Positions 1 to 8,774 of a stretch of 43,392 nucleotides of DNA are shown one piece after another. The notes beneath the pieces were generated by a model that worked only from the letters and a program-made list of their open reading frames with translations, was not told where the DNA came from and made no database searches. The position numbers were made by a program, and so were the translations under genes. The DNA is taken from contig LFJO01000016.1 in the NCBI GenBank assembly GCA_001038565.1, positions 40,719 through 84,110 on the forward strand, in the 5' to 3' direction. This stretch comes from Alkalihalobacillus pseudalcaliphilus (GTDB lineage: Bacteria > Bacillota > Bacilli > Bacillales > Bacillaceae_D). The stretch's first letter is position 1. Every line of letters begins with the position of its first letter.

Positions 1-10
1 CCGACGCGTC

Positions 11-530
11 GAAAGCCCGAGCAAACGTTGAATCTCGGGGTTGTGGGCGGAAAAAGGGAGAGAAAGCCCGAGTAAAAGCGGAATCTCGGGGTTGGGAGCG
101 GAAAAAGAGGGAGAAAGCCCGGGCAAACGTGGAATCACGGGGTTGCGGTCTGAAAAAGAGAGAGGAAGCCCGAGTAAACGTGGAATCACGGGGTTGGGAG
201 CGGAAAAAGAGAGAGAAAGCCCGAGCAAACGGCGAATCTCGGTGTTGCGGGCAAAAAAAGAGAGAGAAAGCCCGAGGAAAAGCGGAATCTCGGGGTTGCG
301 GGCAAAAAAAGAGAGAGAAAGCCCGAGTAAAAGCGGAATCTCGGGGTTGAGAGCGGAAAAAGAGAGAGAAAGCCCGAGCAAACGTTGAATCTAGGGGTTG
401 CGGGCAAAAAAGAGAGAGAAAGCCCGAATAAACGGCGAATCTCGGGGTTGGGAGCGGAAAAAGAGGGAGAAAGCCCGAGTAAACGGCGAATCTCGGGGTT
501 GCGGGCGGAAAAAAAAGGAGAAAGCCCGAG
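11..530 (+). repeat. 51-bp tandem array, family I, copy 1
   Basis: Ten full units plus a partial one. Unit starts (GAAAGCCC) fall at 11, 62, 113, 164, 215, 266, 317, 368, 418, 469 and 520, so the period is 51 bp with a single 50-bp unit. Each unit has a purine-rich arm (GGAAAAAGAGAGAGAAAG) and a short dyad CCCGAG-N12-CTCGGG; some units carry CACGGG in the second arm, which breaks one pair. Because 51 is 17 codons, frames stay open on both strands, but no ribosome binding site or start supports a protein and the same array recurs elsewhere. The array begins at or before the window edge. Confidence 0.9.
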
Positions 531-644
531 GATGAACCAATTCAAGTCAAACAAAAAATTGTGAAATGTTGAACAAGTTGTGACACTTGCTATATCTAGG
601 TAGCTTTTTTTACCGATTCATCATATACTATGAGTATAGAAGAT

Positions 645-662
645 ATGTGAAAACATTCACAA
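645..662. promoter_or_regulatory. Rex/Fnr-like operator 1 upstream of doxX
   Basis: An 18-bp dyad ATGTGAAAACATTCACAA, i.e. TGTGAA-N4-TTCACA. It matches the Bacillus Rex box (TTGTGAA-N4-TTCACAA) and also fits an Fnr/Crp half-site pair (TGTGA-N6-TCACA). A second copy lies 70 bp downstream. Which regulator binds is inference. Confidence 0.6.
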
Positions 663-676
663 ACTTAACAACTTAC

Positions 677-697
677 TTGCTCTACTAAGTAGCAAGC
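677..697. promoter_or_regulatory. imperfect dyad / possible attenuator in doxX leader
   Basis: CTTGCT and GCAAG arms enclose a smaller TACT/AGTA dyad, giving a bulged hairpin directly followed by CTTTTCTT. It lies between the two Rex/Fnr-like boxes. It could be a terminator-like attenuator or another operator; the U-tract is interrupted. Confidence 0.3.
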
Positions 698-714
698 TTT
701 TCTTAGAAATCATT

Positions 715-732
715 ATGTGAAATGTTTCACAA
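715..732. promoter_or_regulatory. Rex/Fnr-like operator 2 upstream of doxX
   Basis: ATGTGAAATGTTTCACAA, again TGTGAA-N4-TTCACA with perfect arms. It ends about 36 bp before the doxX start codon, a position suited to repression. A weaker relative (TTGTGAAATGTTGAACAA) occurs near 560. Confidence 0.6.
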
Positions 733-768
733 ACAAAATAAATGAAACTATGGATAGGAGGAAGTAAA

Positions 769-1302
769 ATGTTTGGAGATTTCTTAAGAAGTAATAAGGT
801 AGTAGCAGCGGTGTTGGTTGTTTTGAGGGTTGTGTTAGGATGGGCTTGGTTGAGCTCAGGTTGGGGAAAGGTAACTGGTGAATTTAATGCAGCTGGTTAT
901 TTACAAAATGCGGTAGCGAATCCAGTTATGAATGGTGAAGTGATGAAATACCCTTGGTATGTGAGCTTTTTAGAGGGTTTTGCCATTCCGAATGCTGAAA
1001 TCTTTAGTTTCGTTGTTGCATGGGGAGAGGTATTAGTTGGTTTAGGTTTAATCGTGGGAGTGTTCACTTCTGCAGCTGCATTTTTTGGAATGGTTATGAA
1101 TATGTCGTTCTTGCTAGCAGGAACTATTTCATCTAACCCGTGGATGGTGGCGGTGTCAGTCATTATTATGGTAGCAGGAGCGAACGCTGGTCGATACGGA
1201 GGCGACCGATACGTTTTACCGTATCTAAAAGAGAAATTGAATTTAAATAAACGTTCGTTTAAATGGGAGAATCAAAAACAAGCGGTTCATGAAAGTGCAT
1301 AA
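769..1302 (+). CDS. DoxX family membrane protein
   Basis: A 177-aa protein of the DoxX/DoxD family, with about four hydrophobic segments, an early VLRVVLGWAWLSSGWGK helix typical of DoxX and a short hydrophilic C-terminus. I chose the ATG at 769 because ATAGGAGG (754-761) lies 7 nt ahead; an in-frame ATG at 742 has no such site and would include the ribosome binding site in the coding sequence. DoxX-type proteins in Bacillus (for example CatD/YfiD) are linked to quinone and thiol stress, but the reaction here is not known. It appears monocistronic. Two TGTGAA-N4-TTCACA palindromes upstream suggest redox- or oxygen-responsive control, which is inference. Confidence 0.85.
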   Translation: MFGDFLRSNKVVAAVLVVLRVVLGWAWLSSGWGKVTGEFNAAGYLQNAVANPVMNGEVMKYPWYVSFLEGFAIPNAEIFSFVVAWGEVLVGLGLIVGVFTSAAAFFGMVMNMSFLLAGTISSNPWMVAVSVIIMVAGANAGRYGGDRYVLPYLKEKLNLNKRSFKWENQKQAVHESA

Positions 1303-1329
1303 ATAGAGATAAAAATAGAGAAATTTTAT

Positions 1330-1378
1330 AAAAGAGGTTGCCTGGTCAAAGGAGAGATGACACGGGTGCCTTTTTTTA
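1330..1378 (+). terminator. possible terminator after doxX
   Basis: A GC-richer stretch (GAGGTTGCC ... GGGTGCC) ends in seven T residues, but the arms pair only imperfectly. Position and T-tract make it the likely end of the doxX transcript. Confidence 0.35.
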
Positions 1379-1439
1379 TTGGAAGATAGAGTACTTATTG
1401 ATGGAGAATAGAAATGGGGATTGAGATAGGAAGAGGTGA

Positions 1440-1540
1440 ACGAAATCGTTGCAATGGAGCCGGAAAAAGAGCACACAATGCGGAGTAAATCAAAATACGA
1501 GGCAATGGAGCAAGGAAAAGAGTGCTCAATGCGGAGCATA
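1440..1540 (+). repeat. ~51-bp repeat, family II, copy 1 (degenerate)
   Basis: About two diverged units with the pattern CAATGgagccggaaaaagag-CAATGcgg-gtaaatcaaaatacg. The same alternation of CAATG boxes, a purine-rich arm and an AAAATACG box recurs at 37003-37150 and 43206-43290. The rest of the 1303-1703 intergenic region shows no gene. Confidence 0.65.
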
Positions 1541-1703
1541 TTGGAAATACGTTCCTCAAATGCTTCATACCAACTGGTTACAATACACACAGAATCGCCA
1601 CGTAAACAAGTTTTCAGATGAAGCATATAAAAAACCTTAGAATTAGGAAACGTGCTATACTGAAAAAGATAAAACTTCGAGAGGCGAAATGGTGTGAGCA
1701 TAC

Positions 1704-3137
1704 ATGGAGAATAGACAAAAATGGATGGTCGTTGTAGCGGTGTTGTTAGGTTCTTTTACGATGATACTAAATAATAGTATGCTAAATCCGGCTATTCCTA
1801 CTTTTATTGATGAATTTCAAACAGATGTTGTATCGGCGGGTTGGATTATTACGATTTTTATGGTTGCGATGGGTATGACGGTTCCTGTGACTGGCTATTT
1901 AGGTGACCGCTTTGGGAAAAAGCGTACCTATTTGTTTGGTCTTGGGCTTTTTGTTGCGGGTTCTATTTTGGGTACATTTGCTTGGGATATTAGCTCATTA
2001 ATTGTATTTCGTGCTCTTCAAGGAATTGGTGGAGGAATTATGATGCCTTTATCAATGGCTTTGATATTTGAAGCTTTTCCTAAAAAGGAAAGAGGACTCG
2101 CAACAGGGGTATGGGGAATTGCCTCGATGATGGCACCAACGATTGGACCAACGATTGGTGGTATCCTTTTAGAAACGACGAGCTGGCATTTATTATTTAT
2201 TACGAATGCTCCGTTTGGTTTAATCGGTTTATGGTTTGCATGGAAGTATTTACCGAATTCGAAGCCTAATAAGGAAGTGAGTTTTGATAAGGTTGGCTTT
2301 ATTTTTGTCACGTTAGGGGTAGGGAGTATTCTATTTGCTCTTGGACGAATGTCGACGATTGCAGACTTGACAAATCCCTTAAATATAACGCTACTCGTTC
2401 TGGGACTACTCTTAATTTTTATATTTATTCAAGTGGAAAGAAAAGCAAAACAGCCATTAATTGATCTCAGTCTGTTTCGTGTGCCGGTCTATGTTTATAG
2501 TATGTTGCTTACGGCGATTTCATCGATTGGTCTTTTTGCTGGAATCTTTTTAATTCCACTTTTAATTCAGCAAGTTTATGGATTAAGTGCGATTATGACG
2601 GGTATCGTGTTCCTTCCATCGGCGTTGTTCACCGGTATATTTATGACGGTGGGAGGGAGAATCCTTGATAAAAGAGGTGTTGGTGGAGTCATCACTTCCG
2701 GGCTTGTTATTTTAGCGATTGGTACTTTTGCTCTTGGATTTATGAGTCTTGAGACGACGATGATGTTCATTATTATTTGGATGGCTATTCGAGGTATTGG
2801 TAATGGCCTAAGCTCGATGCCAGCTACAACAACAGGAATGAATGCGGTACCTGACCATCTTATTTCAAGGGGGTCGGCTTTAAATAACGTGGTAAGACAG
2901 ATGAGTTCTGCCTTTGCTGTTGTATGTATGTCAATTTATTATGAAGTACGAAGAGGTTTCGTAAGTGAAAGTATGGGGATAACGTTAGAACAGGCGAGCT
3001 TGCAAGCGATCAACGAAGCATTTATAGTTGTTGGATTTTTAACAGTCTTAACGATCCCACTCGGGTTTTTGCTTGAGAAAAAGTCAAAAGAAGATGAGGA
3101 TGCAGAGTTATCATCTAAAAAAGCGGTTAATAGTTAA
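1704..3137 (+). CDS. MFS multidrug exporter, DHA2 (EmrB/QacA) type
   Basis: A 477-aa integral membrane protein with the length and hydrophobic pattern of 14-helix DHA2 drug:proton antiporters. Motif A-like GYLGDRFGKKR follows the second helix, and the antiporter motif C-like stretch APTIGPTIGG sits in helix 5. The first helix carries the LNNSMLNPAIP element common in EmrB relatives. It probably exports hydrophobic drugs by proton antiport; the substrate cannot be read from sequence. The ATG at 1704 follows a weak GGTGTGAG site. No MarR or TetR regulator is adjacent. The gene converges on the protease gene and shares a bidirectional terminator with it. Confidence 0.88.
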   Translation: MENRQKWMVVVAVLLGSFTMILNNSMLNPAIPTFIDEFQTDVVSAGWIITIFMVAMGMTVPVTGYLGDRFGKKRTYLFGLGLFVAGSILGTFAWDISSLIVFRALQGIGGGIMMPLSMALIFEAFPKKERGLATGVWGIASMMAPTIGPTIGGILLETTSWHLLFITNAPFGLIGLWFAWKYLPNSKPNKEVSFDKVGFIFVTLGVGSILFALGRMSTIADLTNPLNITLLVLGLLLIFIFIQVERKAKQPLIDLSLFRVPVYVYSMLLTAISSIGLFAGIFLIPLLIQQVYGLSAIMTGIVFLPSALFTGIFMTVGGRILDKRGVGGVITSGLVILAIGTFALGFMSLETTMMFIIIWMAIRGIGNGLSSMPATTTGMNAVPDHLISRGSALNNVVRQMSSAFAVVCMSIYYEVRRGFVSESMGITLEQASLQAINEAFIVVGFLTVLTIPLGFLLEKKSKEDEDAELSSKKAVNS

Positions 3138-3185
3138 GAGAGTAAGTAAGCATAGTTCAGTAAAGTTTTCATTAGCCCATTAAAA

Positions 3186-3228
3186 AGCGTTCCAAAGTCA
3201 AAGGATATTGACTAGGAACGCTCTTTTT
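3186..3228. terminator. bidirectional terminator between MFS and protease genes
   Basis: Outer stem AGCGTTCC/GGAACGCT (3186-3193 with 3215-3222) and inner stem AGTCAA/TTGACT, flanked by an A-run on the left and TTTTT on the right. It can serve both convergent genes. Confidence 0.9.
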
Positions 3229-3231
3229 AAC

Positions 3232-6200
3232 TTAATCGATATTAATATTAAGCTTACCTTCTGCAAGCTCTCTCGTTTCATTTCCAAAATCATCAACGAC
3301 CTTGACTTCGATTTCTGCACCTTCTGCTTTGACACTAGAAGTCGCAGTCCAGTAACCGACATAGTAGCCTTCAGACATTTCACGCATTGGAAGTTCTGTA
3401 GCGTTTTGGATGTTGGTTAATGGCATACGGATTGCAAATGTTGCATCGAGTCCTGGTTCACTATAAAATTCAATTTTTACCGATTCGCCCGCTTTTAGAT
3501 TCTTATCTTCAGATGGTGTTAAATCTGTAATAGTAGGAGCTGTGTATTTAGCATAAACCGTTACGCTTGTGGATGTTTCGTTACCAGCTTTATCTACAGC
3601 AGTTACTTCAATTAGATTCTCACCTTCATCTAAAAGAACTCGTTGAGAGAAAGAACCATCCTCTGCAACGGTTACAGAGCGTCCAGCAATGGTTAACTCT
3701 TCAAGGTTGTCTTCATCAACCGTACCAGTAACGGTTGCTGTTTCACGATTTGTCTTTGAGCCGTCAACGGGTTCATCAATCGTAATAACAGGGTTGGTTT
3801 GGTCTAGAGTGATCAGAACAGGTTCTGATTCAGGGCCGACACCAACTTCAAGAACTGGTTGAGCAGTTAATGAATTTTCACCTTCAGATAATTCAACTGT
3901 TACTTCAAACTCACCTGATTCATTCGTTGTCGCCTCAGCAACGACTTCACCATCATTTAAAATGTTGATAGCAATAGATGGAGCTGATTCACCTGTCACA
4001 ACAACAGATTCCTCATTTGTGAATGTACCACTTTCAGGTGAAGTAATAACTGGTGCTGTTAATTCATAATCGACTAAAGCACGAATCATATAGTTTCCTT
4101 CAGCAGTAGGAGTTGGTGACCAAGCACCGCCAACAAACTGCCAGCTACGTTCAGCATTAGGACCATCTTCATCCGTTGCTAATCCAGGTGTGTTAGGGTT
4201 AGCGTGTTTTTGGATGTAAACTAAGTAGAAATCACCGTCAACAACAATGCCATAGTCAGATAAATCTACTTCTGTCCAAGTTCCATCGCGAAGAGCGGTT
4301 GCATCGATTGGATCAATCAGCTGATTTCCAGGGGCTCCATTTGGTCCGGTCGAATCATAGACCGTCACTTGGAACTCGGTTCCACCTGGTACTGGCCATT
4401 CCGTATCCCAGAAGCGGAATAAACCACCTGTAACCATCGCTGCTTCTTGACCTTCTTCTAAGGACATTCTTACAGCCCAACCATTACCTGCATCAAAGAA
4501 AGCCCGAGCATTTTCGGCAGTGCCATCATCATATCCAATCTCAGCGCCATACCCGATAAATGGTGTTAGAGAGAAATCTTGAACAATAGTTTCTCCACCA
4601 GTAATCGTTATTTCTGTTTCGGTACTGTGATATTGTGGAGCAAGAACATAAAGTGTATATGTTCCTTCATAAGCGCTTAAATCATAGTTACCGTTTTCGT
4701 CCGTTTGAACAGGAACAACATTCGCATCCTCCATAAGCATGAGGGTAGCATTTGTAACAGCTTCACCAGTCAGTTCATTTGTCACGTTTCCTGTCACGTT
4801 TCCAGATGGAATTTCTTCAAGTACAAAGCTAGCTGTAACGGTTTCTTCATCAACAATAGAAACGGTTTGTTCAGCTGAACGGAATCCATAGCTTTCAGCA
4901 CGTAATGTAAAATCACCTTGTGCGTGTAGCAAACTGTAAGAACCCGTTGCTGGATTAGTTGTGACGCTTCGTCCCGTTTCTAAGACGTTAACTGTCGCAT
5001 GAAGAGGCAGTAAAGTTTGAATTGGTTCAGGGTTTTCTTCAGGTTCTTCGACAGGTGGCTGTTTCGTGCCATCACCATCGTCTGGTTTGATTTTGCCAGC
5101 TTCTATTTTTTCTTTAATATATTCAATCTTATCGACAATTACTTTAATTACTTCGTTCACTCGTTCGTGAATACGTTTTAGAGCATTACCGATGATAGAA
5201 CCGAAGCCGAAGCTTTGATTAGATGAACTCACTTGTTCACTTACTGGCTCATCGAGTTCTTTTGGATCCATAACACCTAGATGTGCAGCTTGTGCTTCGA
5301 TTGAAGTACTTGATAATTGAACGTCATCAATATACATACCTGGGCGTACAACGCTACCATCTGTTGTTAAGTTGAAGTTTACATAGAGACGGTCGCTTTC
5401 GTATTGAGTTAAATCAATTTCAACATCAACCCAACTATCAGAGACATTGGTGAAACGGACTGCTTGATCCCAGTTTTCTTGATCTGTTGAAACAAAGACA
5501 TGTCCGAAATCCCAGTTGTTCTCTATGTTGTACCAAATTTTAAATTGTAAATAAGTATCTTCACCGTCTGTTAAATCAATCGGAGGCATTAGTAAAGACA
5601 TGTTTGCATTGTTACCGTAGTCTCCAGCTAAGCCAGTTGCATATACATGTTCACCAGAGAAAGCGGAGCCTGGGCCAGAAGTTGGAACTCCCCACTCCCA
5701 AATGTTATTAGCCCCATACGACGACCAACCAGTTGGATACTCTTCGAAATCTTGGAAATATCCATTAGAAATCCCTGAAGAGATGGCTACTGTATATACG
5801 TCACTTTCTGTTGTTAAGCCGACAAAATCGGTAACAACAATTTGATAGGTGAATTCACCTTCATCGATATCTTCACCAGGAATCGTAGCGGTATAGGTGC
5901 CTGATAGATGGTTGCCAGAAACGCGCTCAGCAGCAATGGTCTTATCCTCGCCATTAACTGAATAAGTCACCTCTACGCTAGTAACACTTACATTATCACT
6001 TGCTACGATTGAAAGCGGTAAATCCATGCCAGAGTATGACTCTGTAGGAGCGTTATGTTCAAAAGATGGTGCTTCTGTATCATCACCCTCTTTTGTTACT
6101 TGACCTTCTACATAACCAAGGCCAGATACGACCGATGAAACCGCATCAAATGCATTGACTAATCCGTAACCATAACCATGGTTTGGCGATTCAGGGTACT

Positions 6201-7653
6201 CAGTATTTGTCATCGGTAAAGCTGTTTCTAATAAAATATCTTCTAGCTCGTCCACAGAAAGCGAGGAGTCAGCTTGAAGTAATAAAGCGATAATCCCAGC
6301 TACGTGAGGTGATGCCATCGAGGTTCCATTATAGCCACCTTGGTAACCGTTACCTGGAACAGCAGAACGGATATTAACTCCAGGAGCACTTAAATCTGGT
6401 TTAATTTCATCATAAGGAGAAGGTCCTCTTAATGAAAAGCCAGCTAAGTTATCACTTGCATCTGTTGCACCAGCAGCAAATGATTCTGGGTAGTTGGCTG
6501 GTACAGCGACAGAACCAGGTCCACCCGGGTTAAAAAGGGTTGTATTTCCAGCGGCAAATTGCGGGAAGATTCCAGCTGCACGCCAGTTTTGAACCATTTC
6601 ACGATACCACTCGTTTAATCCAGGTCCACCACCCCAAGAGTTATTAACAACATCAGGAGCCATGTCTGGGCGAGGATTTCCATCTTCATCAGTTGGAGCT
6701 AAAATCCATTCACCCGCAGCAAGTAAATCACGGTCTGTTCCACCTGCAGGAGTAAAGGCTTTAACAGCAACCCACTTTGCACCAGGAGCAACACCGACAG
6801 CGTTAGAACCGTCTGGCTCAACACCGACCATTGTGCCTGTTACATGTGTTCCGTGTCCATCATCATCATATGGCGTTGATTGACCAGCGGTAGCATCAAA
6901 CCAGCTGAACTGATGGTCAGGACTATTTGGGGCAGTTGCATCATAACCACGATATTGCTCCACAAGTGCTGGGTGATCCCATTGAACACCTGTATCAATC
7001 GTCGCTACAACAGTACCAGACCCATCGATACCCATATTCCAAACTTCAGGGGCTCCGACACGGTCAACATTCCATTCAGTTGAAGTGGTTTGATTTTCTT
7101 GAACTTCCACTTCTTCTGTTTGAGTTGGAGCCATTAATTGTCTCGTTTCATTTTTTAGGACTTTGGCGACTTCAGGTCTAGCTGCAATATCTTCCATCGC
7201 TTCTTTTGTCCCTGTAACGGCTAAACCATTAACGATATAAAAAGATTCAAACTCTTTGACGCTCTCTGTTTCTTGTTGTTTCTCTAACCATTGAATTAAT
7301 TCATATTGTGTTTCCATCGAGGTTGCTCTTAGGTGGGAGACTACTGCTGAGCTTTTAATCAGCTTTTCTTGTGAAGGTGAGGCTTTTTGTTTCGCAGCAA
7401 TGGAAATGGCTTCTTCAGCAACGGCCATCGTGTCAACTTGTTCGTGGAGCTTGACTAAGAATGTGACATATTTCTCTTCTTCAAATTCCGAGAGAAGTCG
7501 GTTACTAATTTTTTCTTGGACAGATACACTATCCTTCACAGAAGTGTGAGCGGAGCGATTTGTTTCTGCCAAGCCTTGATAAGGGGCTAACATGGAGAAG
7601 ATTAGTAGTGAAGCTAATAGAATTAAGACGATACGATTCTTCTGCATTTTCAT
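3232..7653 (-). CDS. bpr: secreted S8 serine protease, bacillopeptidase F type
   Basis: A 1473-aa exported subtilase close in length and design to bacillopeptidase F. A signal peptide (residues 1-29) is followed by an inhibitor-I9-like propeptide (about 45-175) and the catalytic domain (about 195-510). The triad is Asp220 (IDTG), His267 (GHGTH) and Ser445 (GTSMASPH), with oxyanion Asn370. Next come a linking beta domain (to about 625), a MAM/jelly-roll-like domain (632-782), an amphipathic, probably coiled segment (815-856) and an acidic proline-rich linker. Two carboxypeptidase-regulatory-like domains (885-945 and 950-1030), another beta domain (1036-1198) and Ig-like repeats (1200-1370) complete it. 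The start at 7653 has AGAGGTGG ahead of it; an ATG two codons later is also possible. The likely role is extracellular protein degradation. Confidence 0.9.
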   Translation of the reverse strand: MKMQKNRIVLILLASLLIFSMLAPYQGLAETNRSAHTSVKDSVSVQEKISNRLLSEFEEEKYVTFLVKLHEQVDTMAVAEEAISIAAKQKASPSQEKLIKSSAVVSHLRATSMETQYELIQWLEKQQETESVKEFESFYIVNGLAVTGTKEAMEDIAARPEVAKVLKNETRQLMAPTQTEEVEVQENQTTSTEWNVDRVGAPEVWNMGIDGSGTVVATIDTGVQWDHPALVEQYRGYDATAPNSPDHQFSWFDATAGQSTPYDDDGHGTHVTGTMVGVEPDGSNAVGVAPGAKWVAVKAFTPAGGTDRDLLAAGEWILAPTDEDGNPRPDMAPDVVNNSWGGGPGLNEWYREMVQNWRAAGIFPQFAAGNTTLFNPGGPGSVAVPANYPESFAAGATDASDNLAGFSLRGPSPYDEIKPDLSAPGVNIRSAVPGNGYQGGYNGTSMASPHVAGIIALLLQADSSLSVDELEDILLETALPMTNTEYPESPNHGYGYGLVNAFDAVSSVVSGLGYVEGQVTKEGDDTEAPSFEHNAPTESYSGMDLPLSIVASDNVSVTSVEVTYSVNGEDKTIAAERVSGNHLSGTYTATIPGEDIDEGEFTYQIVVTDFVGLTTESDVYTVAISSGISNGYFQDFEEYPTGWSSYGANNIWEWGVPTSGPGSAFSGEHVYATGLAGDYGNNANMSLLMPPIDLTDGEDTYLQFKIWYNIENNWDFGHVFVSTDQENWDQAVRFTNVSDSWVDVEIDLTQYESDRLYVNFNLTTDGSVVRPGMYIDDVQLSSTSIEAQAAHLGVMDPKELDEPVSEQVSSSNQSFGFGSIIGNALKRIHERVNEVIKVIVDKIEYIKEKIEAGKIKPDDGDGTKQPPVEEPEENPEPIQTLLPLHATVNVLETGRSVTTNPATGSYSLLHAQGDFTLRAESYGFRSAEQTVSIVDEETVTASFVLEEIPSGNVTGNVTNELTGEAVTNATLMLMEDANVVPVQTDENGNYDLSAYEGTYTLYVLAPQYHSTETEITITGGETIVQDFSLTPFIGYGAEIGYDDGTAENARAFFDAGNGWAVRMSLEEGQEAAMVTGGLFRFWDTEWPVPGGTEFQVTVYDSTGPNGAPGNQLIDPIDATALRDGTWTEVDLSDYGIVVDGDFYLVYIQKHANPNTPGLATDEDGPNAERSWQFVGGAWSPTPTAEGNYMIRALVDYELTAPVITSPESGTFTNEESVVVTGESAPSIAINILNDGEVVAEATTNESGEFEVTVELSEGENSLTAQPVLEVGVGPESEPVLITLDQTNPVITIDEPVDGSKTNRETATVTGTVDEDNLEELTIAGRSVTVAEDGSFSQRVLLDEGENLIEVTAVDKAGNETSTSVTVYAKYTAPTITDLTPSEDKNLKAGESVKIEFYSEPGLDATFAIRMPLTNIQNATELPMREMSEGYYVGYWTATSSVKAEGAEIEVKVVDDFGNETRELAEGKLNINID

Positions 7654-8050
7654 TTACATATTCCACCTCTTTCTCAAAATTAGGTAAAAAGCGACTAACC
7701 TTCACCTCCTGTTGAAAGAAATTGTCATAATATGTAAGGATCTCGTTGTTTTTTTATCTTAAATGATTCTAAGTTTTCTGAAAATACAATTTGGTAGATT
7801 CACTTAAAAAGTAATTGGAAGAAGTTTTTTCATCTAGTACGGAATGAGTAGGGGAGTCGTTAGAAGTAATCCATGGCTGGGACATTTTATACAGGTCTTA
7901 TTCTCGGATTCTAAAAAACTATGTTAGAAGCATTGAATATTATTGTATAGTTATAAAATAAATTGGATTTTATTAAAAAATGTGGTTTTAATCTTGGCAA
8001 AAGGTGGTATGGAAGAACAGCTAAAGTATAATTAACGGAGGATGGCTGAA
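7654..8050. other. divergent intergenic region
   Basis: No gene is visible. On the minus strand a perfect AGGAGGTGA (about 7701-7710) lies roughly 50 nt before the protease start with no start codon at usual spacing. AT-rich stretches near 7930-7960 (TTGAAT, TATAAA) may hold a promoter for the plus-strand gene, but spacing is not convincing. Confidence 0.4.
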
Positions 8051-8527
8051 ATGGCGAGACCAATTGTAAGTTCCATTATCGTGTTACTCGTTGCCTTTTT
8101 AATTGGATATGATGTGTTTATGATGGATGCGATTAGTGATGAATCGGAATCTTATCGTCCTTATTTAGTGGGTGAAGGTTTTCATGTCTTAGTTGAATAT
8201 GAAGGTGAATTAATGAAAGTAAGCATAGGTAAAGAACAAGAGGAAACGCTCATTTTGGACCAAAGTACTTCTCCGTATGAGCAAATTTGGAAACAAACCG
8301 TTCACACGAAAGGAAAATTTTTGAAAAGTGGTGGAAACGGTGATGTTCAAGGTGAGTCTGTTGTTATGATGGAGACGAACCGACAAGAGGAGCAAAAGTT
8401 TCGTTCGAAGCAGGATTTGATGGATTGGCTTGAACAGCAAAATGGTTTATTAGTATTAGATACAGAGCAAACGAAATCGAAAAATCCGCAGCCTCATAAG
8501 CGTTTTATGTCCCCGTATGGAGGGTAG
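8051..8527 (+). CDS. hypothetical membrane-anchored protein
   Basis: A 158-aa protein that I do not recognise. One N-terminal hydrophobic segment (about residues 4-24) acts as an anchor or uncleaved signal, followed by a charged soluble domain ending in a basic, proline-containing tail. There is no Cys, so it is not a lipoprotein. The topology suggests the C-terminal part is outside the membrane. I chose the ATG at 8051 because ACGGAGG (8035-8041) is 9 nt before it; the ATG at 8042 directly abuts that site. It stands alone, divergent from the protease gene, with a terminator at 8617-8665. Confidence 0.65.
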   Translation: MARPIVSSIIVLLVAFLIGYDVFMMDAISDESESYRPYLVGEGFHVLVEYEGELMKVSIGKEQEETLILDQSTSPYEQIWKQTVHTKGKFLKSGGNGDVQGESVVMMETNRQEEQKFRSKQDLMDWLEQQNGLLVLDTEQTKSKNPQPHKRFMSPYGG

Positions 8528-8563
8528 ATAGAGTTGAGTTTAGGCTTGGTTTTTGGTTCCCGT

Positions 8564-8579
8564 TTGTCATAGATGACAA
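8564..8579. promoter_or_regulatory. 16-bp palindrome
   Basis: TTGTCATAGATGACAA is a perfect 7-bp dyad with a 2-nt spacer, 37 nt after the hypothetical gene. It may be an operator or a small RNA hairpin; its function is unknown. Confidence 0.3.
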
Positions 8580-8616
8580 GAGATAGTAGGAGTGTAGAGA
8601 ATTTCGGATAAAGAGA

Positions 8617-8667
8617 GAAGGACTGTATGACCAAGGTGCTGCTGCCTGGTTATGCGGTTCTTTTTGT
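8617..8667 (+). terminator. terminator with GU-rich long stem
   Basis: AAGGACTGTATGACCA pairs over 16 positions with TGGTTATGCGGTTCTT when G-U pairs are allowed, followed by TTTTT. Because the wobble pairs are lost on the other strand, it is a rightward terminator, presumably for the 8051 gene. Confidence 0.7.
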
Positions 8668-8672
8668 ATGGA

Positions 8673-8760
8673 AGTTACTTATGGGCGATAGTTTGTGCCG
8701 TGAAGTTAGCTCGTCATCCATCTCTCGATCAATGACCTTAGTAGGACAGTGCTAGTCCGA
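8673..8760 (-). repeat. dispersed structured element, inverted partial copy
   Basis: This stretch is the near-identical reverse complement of 40003-40090, sharing the blocks CACGGCACAAACTATCGCCC and CACTGTCCTACTAAGGTCAT. Its AACTTCCATA end touches the terminator at 8617-8667. The stretch passes straight into the second 51-bp array. Confidence 0.8.
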
Positions 8761-8774
8761 GGATTATTATCGTT

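Noticed and set aside
41-554. Protein-coding genes with 17-residue repeats across the family I arrays
   Set aside because: Frames are open on both strands only because the period is a multiple of three; no ribosome binding site, and the same repeat occurs non-coding elsewhere.
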